From positions 1-64,000 of the forward strand of contig SBGG01000098.1 in assembly GCA_006226685.1 (NCBI GenBank): a stretch of 64,000 nucleotides of DNA, in the 5' to 3' direction. Numbering within the stretch: the first letter of the stretch is position 1; each line of letters starts with the position of its first letter. The stretch is from Sphingomonadales bacterium. GTDB lineage: Bacteria > Pseudomonadota > Alphaproteobacteria > Sphingomonadales > Sphingomonadaceae. Of this stretch, positions 55,596 through 64,000 are shown one piece after another. Position numbers and translations under genes: made by a program. The notes under the pieces were generated by a model. The model worked only from the letters and a program-made list of their open reading frames with translations. It did not search any database and had not been told where the DNA came from.

Positions 55596-57341
55596 GTGGC
55601 CGAGATGAGCGGCGCGGACATTTTGGTGCAGAGCCTGATCGATCTGGGCGTGGAAGTCGTATTCGGCTATCCCGGCGGCGCGGTCCTGCCCATTTACGAC
55701 GTCCTCTACAACCACCCGAAGATCAAGCATGTGCTGGTCCGCCATGAACAGGGCGCGACCCATATGGCGGAAGGCTATGCGCGTTCGACCGGGAAACCGG
55801 GCGTCGTGCTCGTCACCTCCGGCCCCGGCGCAACCAACGCGATCACCGGCATCACCGATGCGCTGCTTGATTCGATCCCGATGGTCGTCATCACCGGGCA
55901 GGTTGCGACGCATCTGATCGGCAGCGACGCCTTTCAGGAGGCGGACACGGTCGGTCTGACCCGCCACTGCACCAAGCACAACTATCTGGTGAAGTCGCCC
56001 GCGCGGCTGGCCCATGTCGTGCATGAGGCATTTCACATCGCCACCACCGGCCGCCCCGGCCCGGTCGTCATCGACATCCCGAAGGATGTTCAGGTCGCGA
56101 CCGCACCGTTCGAGCGCCCGGAGGTTTCGTCGCATGTCAGCTATCGCCCGCAGGTGAAGGCCGATCCGGCCGACATCGCCACGGCGGTCGAGATGATTGC
56201 CAAGGCGGAACGGCCGATCTTCTACACCGGCGGCGGCGTCATCAATGCCGGGCCGGAAGCGACCGCGGCGTTGCGCGAGCTGGTGGAACTGACCGGTGCG
56301 CCCGTCACCTCCACGCTGATGGGTCTCGGCGCCTTCCCGGCTTCATCCGAAAAATGGCTGGGTATGCTGGGCATGCACGGCACCTATGAAGCCAATTATG
56401 CGATGAACAAGGCGGACCTCATCATCGCCGTCGGCGCGCGTTTCGACGATCGCGTCACCGGACGGCTGGACGCCTTTTCGCCCGACAGCAAGAAGATCCA
56501 CATCGACATCGACCGCAGCTCGATCAACAAGAATGTACTGGTCGACCTGCCGATCATCGCCGACGCGGGCAGCACGCTCGCCGACCTGATCGCGGGCTGG
56601 AAAACGGCCGGGCACAAAGCCGCGAACCTTTCCGAATGGTGGGCGCGGATCGACGGCTGGCGCGCGGTCGACAGCCTGAAATATCCGGCCGACACGACGG
56701 AAATCATGCCCCAGCATGCGATCGCCGGCCTGTTCCGGGCAACGCGCGGCAAGGATGTGATCATCACCACCGAGGTCGGTCAGCATCAGATGTGGGCGGC
56801 ACAGCATTTCCACTTCGACGCACCGAACAAGTGGCTGACCTCCGGCGGGCTGGGCACGATGGGCTATGGTTTTCCGGCCGCCATCGGCGCGCAGATGGGC
56901 AATCCCGACAGTCTGGTCATCTGCATCGCCGGCGACGCCTCGATCCAGATGAACATTCAGGAACTGGGCACCGCCAGCCAATATCGCCTGCCGGTCAAGA
57001 TCTTCATCCTCAACAATGAATATATGGGGATGGTGCGCCAGTGGCAGGAACTGACCTATGAAAGCCGTTATTCGAACAGCTATTCGGACAGCCTGCCCGA
57101 TTTCGTGAAGCTGGCGGAAGCCTATGGCTGGACCGGCATCCGCATCGAAGGGCCGCAGGAACTGGAAGCCGGCATCCGGCAGATGATCGAAACTCCGGGG
57201 CCGGTGCTGGTCGATTGCCGCGTGGCGAAGCTTTCCAACTGCTTCCCGATGATCCCGTCCGGGGCGGCGCATACCGAGATGTTGCTTGACCCGGGACAGG
57301 TGTCGGGCACCATGGCGGACGAGGCCAAAGCCTTGGTATAA
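55596..57341 (+). CDS. ilvB: Acetolactate synthase large subunit
   Basis: The 581-residue TPP enzyme has FGYPGGAVLPIYDVL (active-site region), VTSGPGATNAITGI, the FAD/quinone-fold middle domain and the TPP motif CIAGDASIQMNIQELGTA with NNEYMGMVRQW. It joins two pyruvates, or pyruvate and 2-oxobutyrate, in branched-chain amino acid synthesis. GTG 55596 is chosen because AAGGAG lies seven bases upstream; GTG 55575 and ATG 55605 are alternatives. It leads the ilvB-orf-ilvN-ilvC block. Confidence 0.95.
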   Translation: MAEMSGADILVQSLIDLGVEVVFGYPGGAVLPIYDVLYNHPKIKHVLVRHEQGATHMAEGYARSTGKPGVVLVTSGPGATNAITGITDALLDSIPMVVITGQVATHLIGSDAFQEADTVGLTRHCTKHNYLVKSPARLAHVVHEAFHIATTGRPGPVVIDIPKDVQVATAPFERPEVSSHVSYRPQVKADPADIATAVEMIAKAERPIFYTGGGVINAGPEATAALRELVELTGAPVTSTLMGLGAFPASSEKWLGMLGMHGTYEANYAMNKADLIIAVGARFDDRVTGRLDAFSPDSKKIHIDIDRSSINKNVLVDLPIIADAGSTLADLIAGWKTAGHKAANLSEWWARIDGWRAVDSLKYPADTTEIMPQHAIAGLFRATRGKDVIITTEVGQHQMWAAQHFHFDAPNKWLTSGGLGTMGYGFPAAIGAQMGNPDSLVICIAGDASIQMNIQELGTASQYRLPVKIFILNNEYMGMVRQWQELTYESRYSNSYSDSLPDFVKLAEAYGWTGIRIEGPQELEAGIRQMIETPGPVLVDCRVAKLSNCFPMIPSGAAHTEMLLDPGQVSGTMADEAKALV

Positions 57342-57357
57342 CGCCGGAGGGGAAAAT

Positions 57358-57696
57358 ATGACCGCGCATCTCAAGCTTCGCATCCATGTTACCGAACCTT
57401 GGGATTTCGCGCGGGAAACCGAAATGGAAGACCTGACCGGGTGGACCGTGGACTATGCGATCGATGAACTGGAGGAATGGGAACTGATGCTCGACGCGAG
57501 CTACAAGATGCACGGCACCGTGCATGGCCGCGTGCTCATCAGCCCCCGTTATATCGGGGAGCGGCTCAACCGTGTCTTCGACGCGCTGGTCGGCTTGCCG
57601 GTTCGGATCGCCCACCGGCTGGACGGGGAATGGCATTATGCGATGGCAGGAACGGTATCCCTGCGTCGCGACAAGGAAAATGAGGAAGACTCTTGA
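57358..57696 (+). CDS. Small uncharacterised protein inside the ilv operon
   Basis: The 112-residue product runs from MTAHLKLRIHVTEPWDF to a charged tail RRDKENEEDS. It has an acidic stretch around 35-50 (DELEEWELMLD) and a basic/hydrophobic second half (RVLISPRYIGERLNR). No signal peptide or membrane segment is present. It begins 16 bp after ilvB with GGAGGGG upstream, and its stop overlaps the ilvN start as TGATG. The position, between the catalytic and regulatory subunits of acetolactate synthase, suggests a role with that enzyme. I recognise no family. Confidence 0.75.
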   Translation: MTAHLKLRIHVTEPWDFARETEMEDLTGWTVDYAIDELEEWELMLDASYKMHGTVHGRVLISPRYIGERLNRVFDALVGLPVRIAHRLDGEWHYAMAGTVSLRRDKENEEDS

Positions 57697-58205
57697 TGCA
57701 TATCGCCGAAGAACAGAGCGAGCGCCATGTTCTCTCGATAACCGTCACCAACGAGGCGGGCATATTGGCGCGCATCGCGGGCATGTTCACCGCGCGCGGC
57801 TATAATATCGAAAGCCTGACGGTCGCCGACATCAGCGAAGATCACCAGATCAGCCGGATCACCATCGTCACCAACGGCCCGCCGCGCGTGATCGATCAGA
57901 TCATCGCGCAGCTCGACCGGCTGGTGCCGGTGCACAAGGTTTCGGACCTGACCGAAAACGGCCCGTTCGTCGAACGCGAACTGGCGCTGGTCAAGGTTGC
58001 GGGCACCGGCGAGCACCGGATAGAGGCGCTGCGCCTTGCCGATATTTTCCGCGCCAAGGTCGTCGACACCACGACCGGAAGCTTCATCTTCGAGATCACC
58101 GGTCCTACCGACAAGATCGACACTTTCATCGGCCTGATGCGTGAGCTGGGGCTGGTCGAAGTCGGCCGGACCGGCATCGTCGGCATGGTGCGCGGCAAGG
58201 CCTGA
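57696..58205 (+). CDS. ilvN: Acetolactate synthase small (regulatory) subunit
   Basis: The 169-residue protein has an N-terminal ACT domain with LSITVTNEAGILARIAGMFTARGYNIESLTV in two adjoining motifs, and a C-terminal domain with ALRLADIFRAKVVD. It confers valine feedback on IlvB. The ATG at 57696 overlaps the preceding stop codon and has GAGGAAG upstream. It is 72 bp before ilvC. Confidence 0.95.
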   Translation: MHIAEEQSERHVLSITVTNEAGILARIAGMFTARGYNIESLTVADISEDHQISRITIVTNGPPRVIDQIIAQLDRLVPVHKVSDLTENGPFVERELALVKVAGTGEHRIEALRLADIFRAKVVDTTTGSFIFEITGPTDKIDTFIGLMRELGLVEVGRTGIVGMVRGKA

Positions 58206-59297
<1,092 letters not shown>

Positions 59298-59351
59298 TCC
59301 CGCTATGCATTGCCGGTAACGGATCGTTTCCGGCAACGCTCTGGAAAGAAT

Positions 59352-59384
59352 AAAGGGTGTCGCTACTATGGCGGCACCCTTTTT
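59352..59384 (+). terminator. Rho-independent terminator of the ilv operon
   Basis: AAAGGGTG (59352-59359) pairs with CACCCTTT (59375-59382), extended by CGC/GCG inside a seven-base loop, followed by five T. It separates ilvC from the YceI gene. Confidence 0.87.
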
Positions 59385-59402
59385 CCATACGGAGTCTCCG
59401 TG

Positions 59403-60041
59403 ATGCGCAAAATCTATCTGACCGCTACCGCCGCCCTGCTGCTCTCTGCCGGGGGCGCCGCCCTTATTGCCCAGTCGTCTCCTGCCCCCATGGCGCAGCC
59501 CGGTCAACATGACGCCACCCGCATCACCGGCGGCAGCTATACGGTCGATCCCGGCCATACGCAGATATTGTTCGCCTATGACCATATGGGCTTCACCCGC
59601 AATATGGGTGTCATTGCCGCCCCGGAGAGCGGCGCACTGACCATCGATCCCAAGACCCCCGGCAAGGCGCAGGTAACGGTCAGCTTCCCGGTCGCCAATA
59701 TCCGCACCGGCATCGCCGCACTGGACGAGCATCTGATGAAAGCGGAAATGTTCGACGCCGCGCAATTCCCGACCGCCACCTTCACCTCGACCTCGGTCAA
59801 GGTTGATCCCGATGACATGGAAGCCGAAATCACCGGCAACCTCACCATCAAGGGCGTGACGAAGGAAGTGACGCTGGATGCCGAGTTTATCGGTGCCGGC
59901 ACCAATCCGATGTCGAAGAAGGAAACGGTGGGCTTCAGCGCGGACGGCATCATTCGGCGCAGCGATTTCGGCCTCGGCTATGCGGTGCCCGTTGTCGGCG
60001 ACACCGTCGAACTGAAAATCGTCGCCGCCTTCGAGAAATAA
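59403..60041 (+). CDS. YceI family periplasmic protein
   Basis: The 212-residue product has a signal peptide (1-24, ending LIAQSSPAP) and a lipocalin-like YceI domain: YTVDPGHTQILFAYDHMGF, then FPVANIRTG and EITGNLTIKGVTKEVTLDAEF. YceI proteins bind long-chain isoprenoids or amphiphiles in the periplasm. ATG 59403 is preceded by GGAG; a GTG one codon earlier is possible. Confidence 0.9.
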   Translation: MRKIYLTATAALLLSAGGAALIAQSSPAPMAQPGQHDATRITGGSYTVDPGHTQILFAYDHMGFTRNMGVIAAPESGALTIDPKTPGKAQVTVSFPVANIRTGIAALDEHLMKAEMFDAAQFPTATFTSTSVKVDPDDMEAEITGNLTIKGVTKEVTLDAEFIGAGTNPMSKKETVGFSADGIIRRSDFGLGYAVPVVGDTVELKIVAAFEK

Positions 60042-60201
60042 AGCAGGCTATCCGGCGCGCCCGTCCACCATGGGTGCGCCCCGCCGCCTCCAGCCAATGC
60101 GGACAGAACCCCGCCGCCGGGGCGGCATTCCGCCGATTCCCTGCAACCGTCGCCAAAAAAAAGCTGGACTATATTAACCCTGACCCGCTAAAGGCGAGGG
60201 C

Positions 60202-60249
60202 ATGGCACGGTTCCTGCCTTCGCTGCTTCTACGACTTACACGCCCTTAG
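60202..60249 (+). CDS. Leader peptide of leuA (LeuL type)
   Basis: A 15-codon open frame starts at ATG 60202 after GGCGAGGG and encodes MARFLPSLLLRLTRP. Five of the fifteen codons are leucine, with three consecutive (CTG CTT CTA). The stop codon TAG lies inside the loop of a hairpin immediately downstream. Ribosome stalling at the Leu codons when charged Leu-tRNA is scarce would alter folding of the following RNA and allow transcription into leuA. The arrangement is that of classical amino-acid attenuation. Interestingly, a tRNA-Leu for CUA codons is also in this window. Confidence 0.85.
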   Translation: MARFLPSLLLRLTRP

Positions 60250-60291
60250 GCGTGTCTTTTGCGCTGCCTGTCCGGCGCGCCTCGCCTAAGG
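60238..60291 (+). promoter_or_regulatory. leuA attenuator: competing hairpins
   Basis: ACACGCC (60238-60244) pairs with GGCGTGT (60249-60255), followed by CTTTT, giving a terminator-like hairpin that overlaps the end of the leader peptide. Alternatively CCTTAGGCG (60244-60252) pairs exactly with CGCCTAAGG (60283-60291). The two structures use the same bases and cannot coexist. Which one terminates cannot be settled by eye, but mutually exclusive stems next to a Leu-rich peptide strongly suggest an attenuator. Confidence 0.7.
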
Positions 60292-60361
60292 GGCTTTCCA
60301 TCCTTCGAGTCGTTATTGCGGTCCGCAACGCCGGAGCCGCCAGCTTATCGGGAATATAATC

Positions 60362-62044
60362 ATGTCCATGCTCATCGATCCGTCCGTCAAATACCGCCCT
60401 TTCCCGCAGGTTGACCTGCCCGATCGCCAGTGGCCCGGCCGCACCATCACCAAGGCGCCGCGCTGGCTTTCCACCGACATGCGGGACGGCAATCAGGCGC
60501 TGATCGACCCGATGAACGCCGAGAAGAAACAGCGCTTCTTCGAACTGCTGTGCAAGGTCGGTATCAAGGAGATCGAAGTCGGCTTCCCCAGCGCGGGCGC
60601 GACCGAATTTGATTTCATCTCCGGCCTGGTGCAGCAGGGCAAGATACCGGACGATGTGAAGGTTCAGGTGCTGACGCAGGCGCGGCAGGACCTGATCGAA
60701 AAGACGTTCGCATCGCTGCGCGGCGCCAAGCAGGCGATTGTCCATGTCTACAACGCCGTGTCGCCCGCATGGCGTCGTATCGTGTTCGGCATGGACCGGC
60801 CCGAGATCAAGCAGATTGCCATCAACGCCGCCAAGCTGCTGCGCGACGAAGCGGCAAAGCAGCCCGATACCGACTGGCATTTCGAATATAGCCCGGAAAC
60901 CTTCTCAACCGCCGAGCTGGATTTCAGCCTCGAATGCTGTGAGGCGGTGATGGATATTCTCCAGCCCACGCCAGAAAGGCCGCTGATCCTGAACCTGCCC
61001 GCGACGGTCGAAGCGGCCAGCCCCAATATCTATGCCGATCAGATCGAATGGATGTGCCGCAACATCTCGCGCCGCGACAGCGTCGTTATCTCGCTCCATC
61101 CACATAATGACCGGGGCACCGGCGTGGCGGCGGCCGAACTGGGCCTGATGGCGGGCGCCGACCGGGTCGAGGGATGCCTGTTCGGCAATGGCGAACGCAC
61201 CGGCAATTGCGACATCGTCACCGTTGCGCTGAACATGTACACGCAGGGCGTAAATCCGGCGCTGGATTTCTCCGACATAGACGAAGTCGTGCAAACGGTC
61301 GAATATTGCAATCAGCTACCCGTCCACCCGCGCCATCCCTATGCGGGCGAACTGGTGTTCACCGCCTTTTCGGGCAGCCATCAGGACGCGATCAAAAAAG
61401 GTTTTGCCGCGCAGGAAGCGCGCAATGACGAGATATGGGACGTTCCCTATCTGCCGATCGATCCCGCCGACCTCGGCCGCGATTATGAGGCGGTGATCCG
61501 CGTCAATTCGCAAAGCGGCAAGGGTGGCGTCGCCTGGGTATTGCAGCAGGACAAGGGCCTGAAGCTGCCCAAGCGGATGCAGGCGGATTTCAGCCGCGTG
61601 GTGCAGGAAGTCGCCGACCGGACCAGCCGCGAGCTCAACGCCGCCGACATATGGGAAGCCTTTGAGGACCATTACCGGCTGCAACCCGATCAGCCCATCC
61701 GCCTCATCACCTATGAACGCAGCGGATCGGCAAGCGGCAGCGAGCGCAGCTTCATTGGCCGACTGGAAATCAAGGGCGTGGAACATAGCTTCGCCGGGCG
61801 CGGCAAGGGCCTGATTTCCAGTATCCTGACCGCGCTGCGCGAGGAAGGGCATATCGACCTGGAAGTCGTCGATTATAATGAACATGCGATCGGCGCAGGC
61901 ACGGACGTCAACGCCGCCGCCTATGTCGAATGCAAGACGCCGGACGGCAAGGTCGTGTTCGGTGTCGGCATGGATGAGGATGTCGCCACCGCATCGGTGC
62001 AGGCGGTCCTTTCCGCCGCCAATGGCGTGCTGGCCCGCGCCTGA
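60362..62044 (+). CDS. leuA: 2-isopropylmalate synthase (long form)
   Basis: The 560-residue enzyme has RDGNQAL (41-47), the HPHNDRGTG metal site (about 245-253) and [14 protein letters not shown]. The C-terminal regulatory domain binds leucine. It condenses acetyl-CoA with 2-oxoisovalerate in leucine synthesis. The size matches the second LeuA type found in alphaproteobacteria. A leader peptide and attenuator lie about 110 bp upstream, so the gene is probably controlled by leucine supply. Confidence 0.95.
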   Translation: MSMLIDPSVKYRPFPQVDLPDRQWPGRTITKAPRWLSTDMRDGNQALIDPMNAEKKQRFFELLCKVGIKEIEVGFPSAGATEFDFISGLVQQGKIPDDVKVQVLTQARQDLIEKTFASLRGAKQAIVHVYNAVSPAWRRIVFGMDRPEIKQIAINAAKLLRDEAAKQPDTDWHFEYSPETFSTAELDFSLECCEAVMDILQPTPERPLILNLPATVEAASPNIYADQIEWMCRNISRRDSVVISLHPHNDRGTGVAAAELGLMAGADRVEGCLFGNGERTGNCDIVTVALNMYTQGVNPALDFSDIDEVVQTVEYCNQLPVHPRHPYAGELVFTAFSGSHQDAIKKGFAAQEARNDEIWDVPYLPIDPADLGRDYEAVIRVNSQSGKGGVAWVLQQDKGLKLPKRMQADFSRVVQEVADRTSRELNAADIWEAFEDHYRLQPDQPIRLITYERSGSASGSERSFIGRLEIKGVEHSFAGRGKGLISSILTALREEGHIDLEVVDYNEHAIGAGTDVNAAAYVECKTPDGKVVFGVGMDEDVATASVQAVLSAANGVLARA

Positions 62045-62105
62045 GGATGCAGGCGCAGCGGATGAAAACATCTGGGGCCCCGGAACCGCCGCCGATTCCC
62101 CATCT

Positions 62106-62141
62106 GGTCCGGTTTTGATCCCATCGAAACCGGGCCGGACC
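62106..62141 (+). terminator. Hairpin after leuA
   Basis: GGTCCGG (62106-62112) pairs with CCGGACC (62135-62141); CCGGTTT/AAACCGG is an alternative pairing in the same stretch. It lies about 60 bp after the leuA stop. No T run follows, so its termination role is uncertain. Confidence 0.45.
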
Positions 62142-62256
62142 AACGGGCTACCCATGCATCCCATGCATCGGTCCGCAGGACGGGATGACAGGGGGCTTGA
62201 GTCGACCCGCCATTCATGGCTACTGGCATCATAATAATAACCTTCAGGTTAGGAAC

Positions 62257-63225
62257 ATGCCCGTGGCCGACCCGCTTGCCCTGTTGAAATCGCTTCGCCT
62301 GCCCGTCATCGGGTCGCCGATGTTTCTGATATCCGGCCCCGATCTGGTGATCGCCCAGTGCAAGGCCGGTATCATCGGCAGCTTCCCGGCCCTGAACGCC
62401 CGGCCGCAAAGCCAGCTCGGCCAATGGCTCGACCGGATCACCACCGAACTGGCCGAATGGGATCGCGACCATCCCGACAGCCCGGCGGCGCCCTATGCGG
62501 TCAACCTGATCGTCCACAAATCGAACGCACGGCTGGAGGAAGATCTTGCCACCTGCGCGCAATACAGGGTGCCGATCATCATCACCTCGCTGGGCGCGCG
62601 CGAGGATGTGAACGCGGCCGTGCGGGACTGGGGCGGCATCACGCTGCATGATGTCATCAACGATCGTTTCGCGCGCAAGGCGATCGAGAAGGGCGCGACC
62701 GGCCTGATCGCCGTCGCGGCGGGCGCGGGCGGCCATGCGGGCACCTTGTCCCCGTTCGCACTGGTGCAGGAAATCCGGCAATGGTTCGACGGGCCGCTGA
62801 TCTTGTCCGGAGCGATCGCCCATGGCCGCTCCATCCTCGCCGCACAGGCGTGCGGCGCTGACCTCGCCTATATCGGCAGCGCCTTCATCGCCGCGGAAGA
62901 GAGCATGGCCGATTCCGGCTATAAACAGGCTATCGTCGAAGGCCGGGCCGGGGACATCGTCTACACCAATCTCTTCACCGGCGTGCACGGCAATTATCTG
63001 CGCCCGTCGATCATCGCGGCAGGGCTGGACCCGGACAATCTGCCCGAAAGCGAACCCGGCAGGATGAACTTCGGTTCCGGCGGCAATCAGGCAGCCAAGG
63101 CGTGGAAGGATATCTGGGGGTCCGGGCAGGGCATCGGCGCGGTGGACGGGGTTGTTCCGGCGGCCCAGATGATCGCACGGCTGACACGGGAATATGCGGA
63201 CGCCAGAGCCGCCCTCTGCGGGTGA
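62257..63225 (+). CDS. NAD(P)H-dependent flavin oxidoreductase (nitronate monooxygenase-like)
   Basis: The 322-residue TIM-barrel FMN protein has PVIGSPMFLISGPDLVIAQCKAG in two adjoining motifs at the start, GLIAVAAGAGGHAG and GPLILSGAIAHGRS for phosphate binding, and YIGSAFIAAEES. It belongs to the nitronate monooxygenase/2-nitropropane dioxygenase group; many of these clear toxic nitronates, but the true substrate is unknown. ATG 62257 follows AGGTTAGGAAC. Confidence 0.88.
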   Translation: MPVADPLALLKSLRLPVIGSPMFLISGPDLVIAQCKAGIIGSFPALNARPQSQLGQWLDRITTELAEWDRDHPDSPAAPYAVNLIVHKSNARLEEDLATCAQYRVPIIITSLGAREDVNAAVRDWGGITLHDVINDRFARKAIEKGATGLIAVAAGAGGHAGTLSPFALVQEIRQWFDGPLILSGAIAHGRSILAAQACGADLAYIGSAFIAAEESMADSGYKQAIVEGRAGDIVYTNLFTGVHGNYLRPSIIAAGLDPDNLPESEPGRMNFGSGGNQAAKAWKDIWGSGQGIGAVDGVVPAAQMIARLTREYADARAALCG

Positions 63226-63281
63226 GGACGCCTCCCTGTTACCATCATCTCATGCGATGAGCCCCGATTAGAGGCCCGGCC

Positions 63282-63722
63282 ATGCCCGCGATCAGACCAG
63301 CCACGCCAGCAGACGCCGAACGGGTCATGCAGATCTGGCGTGACGCGGTCGATGCGACCCATCACTTTCTGAAGCCTGAAGATCGCGCCGCCATTGAGGC
63401 GGAACTGTCGACTTTTCTGCCAACCGCTCCGCTTTGGCTGGCCGTCGATCGTCTGGACCGAGGAATCGGCTTCATGCTCCTCGACGGCCATCATATAGAG
63501 GCGCTGTTCATCGATCCACGGAGCCGGGGACAGGGTGCAGGCCGCGCACTGGTCGATCATGCGCTCCGCCTGCACGACGACCGACTCTCAACCGATGTAA
63601 ACGAACAAAATGTGCAGGCCTTCGGCTTCTACCGCCATCTGGGGTTTGAGCCGGTCGGTCGATCCGATCGGGATGGGCAGGGCCGCCCCTATCCGCTGAT
63701 CCATTTGCGGCTGACGCGATAG
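63282..63722 (+). CDS. GNAT family N-acetyltransferase
   Basis: The 146-residue protein has the acetyl-CoA loop RSRGQGAGRALVDHA (about 85-99), the preceding strand IEALFIDP and the C-terminal NVQAFGFYRHLGFEPVGR. The size and order match YjaB/YjbH-like acetyltransferases. The substrate is unknown. It starts 56 bp after the flavin enzyme gene. Confidence 0.88.
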   Translation: MPAIRPATPADAERVMQIWRDAVDATHHFLKPEDRAAIEAELSTFLPTAPLWLAVDRLDRGIGFMLLDGHHIEALFIDPRSRGQGAGRALVDHALRLHDDRLSTDVNEQNVQAFGFYRHLGFEPVGRSDRDGQGRPYPLIHLRLTR

Positions 63723-63822
63723 ACACGGCGGAACCGCCAAACCCCGCAAGCCACGAACGACGGAGCAGGCCCGCGCCGAAACGACGGCACGACCATATGC
63801 ACCACCAGCCAGAATTCTGACC

Positions 63823-64000
63823 CTATATCTCTACCTGAGATCCCAGTTCGACCACGCGGTTGGTCGGCAACCGGAAAAATTCCATCGCGCTTTCCGCATT
63901 GCGGAGCATCCAGGCGAAAATCTTTTCGCGCCAGACCGCCATGCCGGGGCGGGACGAAGGAAGGAGCGTCTGCCGGGCGAGGAAGAAGCTTGTATCCATC
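63823..64000 (-). CDS. kup: C-terminal end of a KUP/Trk-type potassium uptake protein
   Basis: The last 58 codons are in the window, and the gene continues beyond the right edge. The translation contains [26 protein letters not shown] and the terminal [18 protein letters not shown], which is the conserved C terminus of Kup potassium transporters. The stop codon is at 63823-63825. It is convergent with the GNAT gene. Confidence 0.88.
   Translation of the reverse strand, partial: MDTSFFLARQTLLPSSRPGMAVWREKIFAWMLRNAESAMEFFRLPTNRVVELGSQVEI

Overview
The window is a stretch of ordinary bacterial chromosome: GC-rich, densely coding, about 64 kb, with no insertion sequence, prophage, CRISPR array or rRNA that I can see. 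The gene content points to an alphaproteobacterium of the Sphingomonadales type. The main pointers are the order nadD-rsfS-rlmH-envC-ctpA, a DUF1489 gene, a plant-type glutamate-cysteine ligase, sdhCDA with the subunits overlapping as ATGA, orphan ParA with SPOR-domain neighbours, pyrB with a pyrC-like partner, and a LeuA leader peptide. Species cannot be named from the sequence alone.

Layout. 1-9.9 kb: a metalloprotease-like and a flavin-reductase-like gene, RidA, an SDF-family symporter, rsmE, gshA, a TPR protein, an OmpA-type protein, a DUF1338 (HglS-like) gene and a Zur-type regulator. 10-18.5 kb: dxs, then the conserved run nadD, rsfS, rlmH, envC-like, ctpA, dsbB, coq7, ending in two tandem paralogous secreted four-cysteine proteins of unknown function. 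18.5-25 kb: DUF1489, mgtE, a cyclophilin, a small outer-membrane barrel, ppc. 25-31.3 kb: sdhCDA (no sdhB beside it), a soluble chemoreceptor with a possible globin-like sensor, clpX and clpP. 31.5-43.6 kb: glycosyltransferases and polyprenol-sugar genes (a GT-C protein, two GT2 enzymes, GtrA, a large membrane protein) interleaved with tig, tRNA-Leu, an AEC transporter and gatB/gatA/gatC.

43.8-52.3 kb: a DUF3089 esterase, ruvX, DUF1294, pyrB and a pyrC homologue that has lost its catalytic metal ligands. Between these last two lie three exact-length 36-bp tandem repeats that carry a possible 40-codon gene. Then comes a compact SPOR-lipoprotein / RHH protein / ParA / Sel1-SPOR locus. 52.4-64 kb: an Old Yellow Enzyme homologue, serB and miaA with overlapping divergent start codons, then ilvB-(unknown small protein)-ilvN-ilvC, a YceI protein, a leader-peptide attenuator and leuA, a nitronate-monooxygenase-like enzyme, a GNAT acetyltransferase and the 3' end of kup.

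Most genes are housekeeping. The branched-chain amino acid block (ilvB, ilvN, ilvC, leuA) and the pyrimidine pair (pyrB, pyrC-like) show visible regulatory or accessory sequence that is worth testing. The most unusual items are the pyrB-repeat-pyrC-like junction, the ParA/RHH/double-SPOR locus, the tandem four-cysteine proteins beside dsbB, and the uncharacterised protein inside the ilv operon.
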